Origin: Paenibacillus flagellatus
GTDB lineage: Bacteria > Bacillota > Bacilli > Paenibacillales > NBRC-103111
Length of the DNA: 64,000 bases
NCBI RefSeq assembly: GCF_003217775.1
Contig: NZ_QJVJ01000001.1
Span: 124,001-188,000, forward strand
Direction: 5' to 3'
Shown: in pieces, positions 59,452-64,000 of the stretch
Layout: each line of letters starts with the position of its first letter
Numbering within the stretch: position 1 is the first letter of the stretch
Program-made: the position numbers and the translations under genes
The notes under the pieces: model-generated
Databases searched by the model: none
Seen by the model: only the letters and a program-made list of their open reading frames with translations
What the model was told of the DNA's origin: nothing

Positions 59452-59629
59452 CGGCGAACCCCTCCCTTAAATCACCATCTACCCGTTTAATCGTTCGGCC
59501 ACCGACACCTTGCACACTTTGAACGAAATTTCTTTCTTTAAACGAAACGCAATAACATTTGAACCATTTTCCGCTTGCCGCGTGAAAGAACTTGCCGGAA
59601 CCGTTGCAGAATACGCAAGTTTTGGTCAT
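59420..59629 (-). CDS. small zinc-finger-like protein
   Basis: A 69-residue protein with CVFCNGSGKFFHAASGKWFK followed by CYCVSFKERN. The C-x2-C-x-G-x-G beginning resembles a single DnaJ-type zinc repeat. Overlaps the neighbouring gene by 32 bases. Role unknown. Confidence 0.6.
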   Translation of the reverse strand: MTKTCVFCNGSGKFFHAASGKWFKCYCVSFKERNFVQSVQGVGGRTIKRVDGDLREGFADGGAITNKQD

Positions 59630-59644
59630 ACATTTGAGCTCCCG

Positions 59645-60631
59645 TCATGCCATCATTTCGTCGAACGCTTCGTCCACGGCCATACGGAGGTTGTTCGCGG
59701 CGACGCGGTAATAGCTCTCCTTGAGCTCGACTCCGACGAACCGCCGGCCCATCTTGATCGCCTGGTACCCTTCCGAGCCGATCCCGGCGAACGGGCTGAA
59801 AACGACGTCCCTGGGATTACTCCAAAGCTCTACGCCGCGCGCGATGACGTCGAGCTGCAGCGGGCAAATGTGCTTCTCGTCCTTCTCGTCGCGCGCCGAC
59901 CGGTATTGCAGCGTGTTGTTCGGGTTAATGTCCATCCAGACCGGCGACGCGTACTTCTGCCAGACGAAGACGGACCGCCACATCTCGAATGGCCACGGCT
60001 CCCGGCCGGATGCCCTAACCTCCGCCGCATGCTTCTCATAAGCTGCCCGGCTTACGTCCAGCCCTTCGCCGACGAATTCCTCGAATTCCCCGCTGATCGG
60101 CTCCGGATTAACGCCGGGCTTCCGCATGGTGACAAGATAATCCGGAATGCCCTGCCGGCTCATGGCGCTGTCCTTGACGATCTGCTTATGGAGAAGGCCG
60201 AGCGCCTTCGTCCGCTGCTGCGCGACGACCGGGTCCTTCCATATCACGACTTCGCTGTGGTAGATCCAGCCCTCCGCCTCGAATGCGCGAATCAGTTCTC
60301 CGCGAAAGTCCCGAATGCCGATGTACCCGTGATGCGCCTTGCTCGTCGGGAGATTCATGCAATGGAAACTAACCAACCGACCGGGAATTGTGATACGGTA
60401 TAGCTCCCGGATCAGGAAACGGAAATGCTCGAAAAACTCGTCGTCGTTTCGGCAGTTCCCCATATCCCGATCGCTGTTCGAATACGTGTATAGGCTGGCG
60501 AACGGCGGCGAGAAGATCGAATAATGAATACTGTCATCCGGTAGCCCCCGGGCTACTTCCACGCAATCGCCGTTGTACAGCGCGAACTCCGGCTCGATGA
60601 TTTGGTCGATTGCTTTATGCTGTGCTTGCAA
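59645..60631 (-). CDS. DNA adenine-N6 / cytosine-N4 methyltransferase
   Basis: About 328 residues from a TTG start with AAGGAG eight bases upstream; GTG at 60640 is within that ribosome site. The catalytic motif IV is SIFSPPFASLY (S-P-P-F). Motif I (DVVFSPFAGIGSEGYQAIKM) lies toward the C-terminus, as in the beta class. The specificity is unknown. Solitary, no restriction endonuclease beside it; it probably protects phage DNA from host restriction. Confidence 0.9.
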   Translation of the reverse strand: MQAQHKAIDQIIEPEFALYNGDCVEVARGLPDDSIHYSIFSPPFASLYTYSNSDRDMGNCRNDDEFFEHFRFLIRELYRITIPGRLVSFHCMNLPTSKAHHGYIGIRDFRGELIRAFEAEGWIYHSEVVIWKDPVVAQQRTKALGLLHKQIVKDSAMSRQGIPDYLVTMRKPGVNPEPISGEFEEFVGEGLDVSRAAYEKHAAEVRASGREPWPFEMWRSVFVWQKYASPVWMDINPNNTLQYRSARDEKDEKHICPLQLDVIARGVELWSNPRDVVFSPFAGIGSEGYQAIKMGRRFVGVELKESYYRVAANNLRMAVDEAFDEMMA

Positions 60632-61997
60632 ATCGCTCACTCCTTAACCATGTCGGGATGAGAAGTGGTACGCGCGGCTCGTATTCGGCCACGTCGCGGC
60701 CGGCTTCCCGAATCGACTCGGACGTAATCTCTTTGGTGTACTGGACCATCTCGGCGACCATCTTCCGAAAGTCGGCTTCCTTGCGCTTGATGTTCTCGGC
60801 CGTGGCGCCCTCCCTGCTGGACGTAATCATCGTCACGTTGACCGGGCGTTTCTGGCCGAACCGGTAGCAGCGCCGGACCGCTTGAAAGACTTGTTCGAAG
60901 CTGTCCGATAACCCGACGAACGCCATGTCCGCGCAATGCTGCCAGTTTAGGCCGAACCCGGCGATGGACGGCTTCGTTACCAGGACGCGGATCTTGCCCG
61001 CGGCGAAGTCGAGCATCGCCTGTTCCTTGAACGAAGGCTTATCGGAACCCTTCACCTCCACAGCGCCAGGGATCGCGGCCGCAAGCATCTCCGATTCGAT
61101 GTTTAGATCGCACCATACGAGGAATGGCCCCTCCGATGCGCTCACAAGCTCGGCGGCGGCCGCGACGCGCTCAGCTACCGTCTCCCGGCGGGCCTTCTGC
61201 CGCTGCGACAGCGTCTTCGCCGGCTCACCGCCGACGTCGATCACATGGTCGGTAATCGTGAGCGGTGGCAGGATGTACCCATCGTCCGAGTATCCGAGAT
61301 CGGACGGCTTCTCCAGCACGACGCCCCAGCTTGCCACCCACCGCCAGAACGCGTCCTCGGCATGACCCTTGAGCCGCCACTTCTGCGTCTCCCCGCCGTC
61401 ATGGACGAAGAACATGGACAGCATCTCCGAACGGCTCATGACGCCCAAGAACTCCGCATGATTGCCGATTTCCATGTAGTCGTTCGGCGCCGGCGTCGCC
61501 GTACAGGCCAGCCGATAAGGCGTGAAGGCGAACGATTCGATCAAGTCGGTCCGGATCTTCCCGGTAAACGACTTGAGGATGGAGCTTTCGTCCAGCACGA
61601 CGCCGTCGAAGAAGACCGGTTCGAACTTGTGCAGCATTTCGTAATTCGCGATATTGAGCCCGGGCCGGACGTCGTCCTGGCTGCGGCACATCGTTATTTC
61701 GTATCCGAGCTCCGCGCCCTCGCGGACCGTCTGCGCGGCTACTGCCAGCGGCGCCAGCAGCAGCACATCGCCCCCGGTCAAGCGGTGGACGTTCATCGCC
61801 CATTCGATCTGCATGCGGCTCTTCCCGAGCCCGGTCCCGGCGAAGATCGCCGCCCGGCCCCGTCGGAGCGCCCAGCGGACGAGGTCACGCTGGAAGTCGA
61901 ATAGGCTCGGGTGAAGCGCATCGCGGTCGATGGTAAAACCAGACGGCGGCATCGAGGCGCGTTTGCCATTAATGAAGGAATCGTATGATTTCATGCG
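60615..61997 (-). CDS. SNF2-family helicase (second in the prophage)
   Basis: A 460-residue helicase from ATG 61997 behind GGAGGAG: FDFQRDLVRWALRRGRAAIF, Walker A (FAGTGLGKSRMQIEWA), LDESSILKSFTGKIR (the DE motif), ATPAPNDYMEIGN and FGQKRPVNV in place of the usual Q-x-x-R. It overlaps both neighbouring methyltransferase genes, so is translated with them. It may act in DNA remodelling for methylation or in replication; unrelated in detail to the 54344 paralogue. Confidence 0.9.
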   Translation of the reverse strand, partial: RMKSYDSFINGKRASMPPSGFTIDRDALHPSLFDFQRDLVRWALRRGRAAIFAGTGLGKSRMQIEWAMNVHRLTGGDVLLLAPLAVAAQTVREGAELGYEITMCRSQDDVRPGLNIANYEMLHKFEPVFFDGVVLDESSILKSFTGKIRTDLIESFAFTPYRLACTATPAPNDYMEIGNHAEFLGVMSRSEMLSMFFVHDGGETQKWRLKGHAEDAFWRWVASWGVVLEKPSDLGYSDDGYILPPLTITDHVIDVGGEPAKTLSQRQKARRETVAERVAAAAELVSASEGPFLVWCDLNIESEMLAAAIPGAVEVKGSDKPSFKEQAMLDFAAGKIRVLVTKPSIAGFGLNWQHCADMAFVGLSDSFEQVFQAVRRCYRFGQKRPVNVTMITSSREGATAENIKRKEADFRKMVAEMVQYTKEITSESIREAGRDVAEYEPRVPLLIPTWLRSERFASTA

Positions 61998-63769
61998 AGC
62001 ATCTCCTCCCACGAAAAGCGGTCGCTGCACTCAGGCACACAATGCTCCGGCAGATTTGCCCGGACCAGCGCTTCCGGAATGACCGGCGAGACGCTGTTCC
62101 CGCACTTGGCTACCTGCTCCGCCTGCGAGAACGGCTTTCCGTTGTACGTCGGGTTGATGATGTACGTTTTCGGGAAGCCCTGCGCATTGTACAGCTCTCG
62201 CGGCGTCAGCATCCTCATTCCGATGTCGACGATGACGTATGGCTCGCCGTGGATATGCACGATGACGAGGCCGAACCGGTCATGCGTCGTAACCGTGCCG
62301 AGCGGATCGCGGAGCTGCTGGCCGACGCTGGCGCCGTAATAGGCGACCATGAAGGCGTACACCGCGCCGATATGATTGCCGCCCGCCGTGATGGTGGGAA
62401 CCGGGCCGTCCATCGAGCTGCCGATGTTGTCACCCCGGAACTTGATGAGATGGCTTGTGACGATCGAGTTATGGTCGACCGTTGTAATAGTCGGGAGTGG
62501 TTGGTCCATTCCTGCCCCGGGCCCGTTATAGTTCCCGCCGTAGTGCTTCGCCAGGAAGGCAGCGACCAATGCGTGCTTCCGGCCGCCAGCGGTAATCGTT
62601 CCGAGCGGTTTCTCGATGTCGAGGATCCGCGGCTGCTGCCCCTCCCGCTCTCCATACCCCATCTGAATAAGCGCGGGCGTCACCAGCATGTGCTCCGCCT
62701 TCGTCGTGATGGTCGTCAGCTGGTCGTCGACGGAATAGCTCATCCGATCGCCACCGAAGCCGGTCTGGCCGATGCGGGTAATGTACGGCGTCACGATGCC
62801 GAATCCGTTCTTCCCGGTCACCGTCTGCATCGGCTCGTCGATCCGCTGGCCCCGGAACACGTCGTCCGAGCTGTGGTTCACCTTCACCATGAACGGCGCA
62901 ACGAACGGTGCCGGGTTATTAATGACGAATTTATCCAAGCCGCGCGCGATCCGGCGAAGCGTATTATCCGCAAGCGGCTTCTTCCGATCGAAGATACTCG
63001 GGCACGGAATCGACCAATCGATGATCTCGGCGGCCGTCCGCCAAGGCTTTCGCCGAAGCGCCCGCGTCGCCGGGTTATCGGGATCTCCGTGGCTTGGGTC
63101 CGGCCAGATGATCGCGCGGCCGTCGCAGCGGGCGATCATGAACAGCCGTTTGCGGGTTGTCGGCGCGCCGTAGTCGCACGCCCGGAGAATCCGCCATTCG
63201 ACCTCGTACCCTTGCCGGCGCAGCGCGTTGACGAAGCTGCGGAACGTACGGCCCTTCTGCTCCTTAATCGGCTTGCCGTCCTTGCCGAGCGGGCCCCAGT
63301 CTTGAAATTCCTCGACGTTCTCCAGCATAATCACCCGGGGGCGGACCGTTGCCGCCCACCAAACTGCCACCCACGCCAAACCGCGAATGCCTTTCTCACG
63401 GGGCTTTCCGCCGCGCGCCTTGCTGTGATGCGTACAGTCCGGCGAGAGCCATAGGAGGCCGACCCGGCGCCCGGCCGCAACCGCCCGGGGATTCGACTTC
63501 CAAACGTCACTGATCCGGTGATTCGTTTCCGGGTGGTTTGCCTCGTGCATCACGATTGCAGCGGGGTCATGGTTGATCGCCTCTTCGACGCTTCGGCCTC
63601 TCGCCTTTTCCATACCGGTCGACGCGCCGCCTCCACCCGCAAAGCTGTCGACGAAGATCTCGTCTTTCCAGTATTCGGGCGCCGCCAGCACCTTTAGCCA
63701 TTGCCTGCAGCTCTCCCCGACAGCTGCAGCGAGCTCGCGTTGCCGTCGCCATTTGCGTCGCTTGTTCAC
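61991..63769 (-). CDS. cytosine-C5 DNA methyltransferase with repeat-rich target domain
   Basis: A 592-residue enzyme. It has the AdoMet motif I (IFVDSFAGGGGASTG), motif IV with catalytic Cys112 in SPDCTHHSKARGG, motif VI (MLENVEEFQDW), QRV-like motif VIII near residue 205 (APTTRKRLFMIA), and motif X (QVAKCGNSVSP). Between residues 310 and 500 the target-recognition part carries six imperfect repeats centred on T-I/V-T (at about 313, 348, 387, 423, 455, 488). GTG 63769 has GGGGGAG. Solitary; probably anti-restriction. Confidence 0.92.
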   Translation of the reverse strand: MNKRRKWRRQRELAAAVGESCRQWLKVLAAPEYWKDEIFVDSFAGGGGASTGMEKARGRSVEEAINHDPAAIVMHEANHPETNHRISDVWKSNPRAVAAGRRVGLLWLSPDCTHHSKARGGKPREKGIRGLAWVAVWWAATVRPRVIMLENVEEFQDWGPLGKDGKPIKEQKGRTFRSFVNALRRQGYEVEWRILRACDYGAPTTRKRLFMIARCDGRAIIWPDPSHGDPDNPATRALRRKPWRTAAEIIDWSIPCPSIFDRKKPLADNTLRRIARGLDKFVINNPAPFVAPFMVKVNHSSDDVFRGQRIDEPMQTVTGKNGFGIVTPYITRIGQTGFGGDRMSYSVDDQLTTITTKAEHMLVTPALIQMGYGEREGQQPRILDIEKPLGTITAGGRKHALVAAFLAKHYGGNYNGPGAGMDQPLPTITTVDHNSIVTSHLIKFRGDNIGSSMDGPVPTITAGGNHIGAVYAFMVAYYGASVGQQLRDPLGTVTTHDRFGLVIVHIHGEPYVIVDIGMRMLTPRELYNAQGFPKTYIINPTYNGKPFSQAEQVAKCGNSVSPVIPEALVRANLPEHCVPECSDRFSWEEMLA

Positions 63770-63771
63770 TT

Positions 63772-64000
63772 TCAGCTCCCCCCTTTCTTAAATATTTGTG
63801 CCGCCCAATCCCCTTCTCTGGTGCGTAAAGCAGCCGCCCCGCGTACCCCTGCTTGTGAGCGAGACATTAAAGGCCGAGTAGCTGCCTCCTCGAACGACAT
63901 TCCCTTTTTGATTCGAAGATGGAGTGTCGCACTCTGGATACCGTTCTTTGCCGCCAAATCGAGACACCAGCGCGGAATCTTCCTGATTTGTTCCGTCGCC
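63772..64000 (-). CDS. partial phage protein extending past the right edge
   Basis: The frame is open from the right edge to a stop at 63772 (76 codons seen). It includes IRKIPRWCLDLAAKNGIQSA, LHLRIKKGMSFEEAATRPLM, with the pattern R-I-K-x-G-M-S-x-E-E-A-x-T-R-P found in short helical repeats of phage DNA-binding proteins. The start lies outside the window; a TTG at 63957 is unlikely to be real. Function unknown. Confidence 0.6.
   Translation of the reverse strand, partial: ATEQIRKIPRWCLDLAAKNGIQSATLHLRIKKGMSFEEAATRPLMSRSQAGVRGAAALRTREGDWAAQIFKKGGS

Larger units (their letters stand above)
26500..64000 (-). mobile_element. contractile-tail (PBSX/Xkd-type) prophage, right end outside the window
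   Basis: From about 26.5-26.7 kb onward, nearly all genes are phage-type and on the minus strand, in standard order when read right to left: DNA metabolism, terminase, portal, head, contractile tail, baseplate, fibre, holin, endolysin and small regulators. Morphogenesis is full-length, suggesting an intact myophage-like element. The left boundary is set only approximately by the citZ promoter region (26402-26500) and the first phage-like element. No integrase is visible. The prophage continues past 64,000. Confidence 0.94.

Noticed and set aside
61985-63454. 489-codon plus-strand frame opposite the C5 methyltransferase
   Set aside because: Same reason: compositional shadow of the gene on the other strand.
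26402-64000. Integrase or recombinase gene for the prophage
   Set aside because: No tyrosine or serine recombinase motif was found in any frame; it may be right of the window.
1-64000. tRNA, rRNA genes and CRISPR arrays
   Set aside because: None were recognised by eye on either strand. A tRNAscan or CRISPR search could still find weak cases.

Overview
The window looks like the chromosome of a GC-rich, endospore-lineage Firmicute, most likely Paenibacillaceae (Paenibacillus or Cohnella-like). The main reasons are the citZ-icd-mdh order, two proteins with copper-amine-oxidase-type stalk domains and signal peptides, VanRS-like and lantibiotic-type two-component systems, Bacillus-type LexA boxes and sigma-A promoters, and a PBSX/skin-type (Xkd/Yqb) contractile-tail prophage. 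This assignment is inferred from gene content, not from a marker gene.

Host region, 1 to about 26.5 kb. On the left are a partial membrane gene, a TetR repressor with a clear operator/promoter, an exported FAD-dependent oxidoreductase, a VanRS-like response regulator and kinase pair, and a LysR regulator divergent from a DHA2-type drug exporter. Next come small stress or detoxification genes: a two-domain VOC protein, a DinB-family protein behind a LexA-box promoter, a DUF2834 membrane protein, a nucleotidyltransferase-fold protein and a frameshifted histidine phosphatase. A second kinase/regulator pair is divergent from a three-gene ABC exporter of the lantibiotic-immunity (LanFEG/BcrAB) type. 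A stalk-domain secreted protein, two TM2 membrane proteins and a MacB/FtsX-type ABC exporter follow. The region ends with citrate synthase, isocitrate dehydrogenase and malate dehydrogenase, a TCA-cycle operon on the minus strand.

Prophage, about 26.5 kb to beyond the right edge at 64 kb. Almost every gene is on the minus strand, so the phage order reads from right to left: cytosine-C5 methyltransferase, SNF2 helicase, N4/N6 methyltransferase, small zinc-binding proteins, VapE-type primase-helicase, a repeat array that may be a replication origin, VRR-NUC nuclease, second SNF2 helicase and a late regulator. Then come terminase, portal, MuF head protein, scaffold, capsid, connectors, contractile sheath and tube, a frameshifted tail chaperone, tape measure, baseplate, tail fibre, holin and endolysin. 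Left of the lysis genes lies a SOS-controlled cluster of small regulators, then a c-di-GMP-I riboswitch whose transcript would run antisense to the only plus-strand phage gene, an Xre-type regulator. No integrase is visible, so it is probably beyond 64 kb or absent.

The points most worth following up are the riboswitch antisense to the Xre gene, an ADP-ribosyltransferase domain fused to the MuF head protein, a classic A AAA AAC frameshift site in the tail chaperone gene, a perfect 128-bp tandem duplication at the end of the sheath gene, a seven-copy ATCTGATACA direct/inverted repeat array beside the primase, and a secreted stalk-protein 'moron' with its own terminator inside the tail operon.
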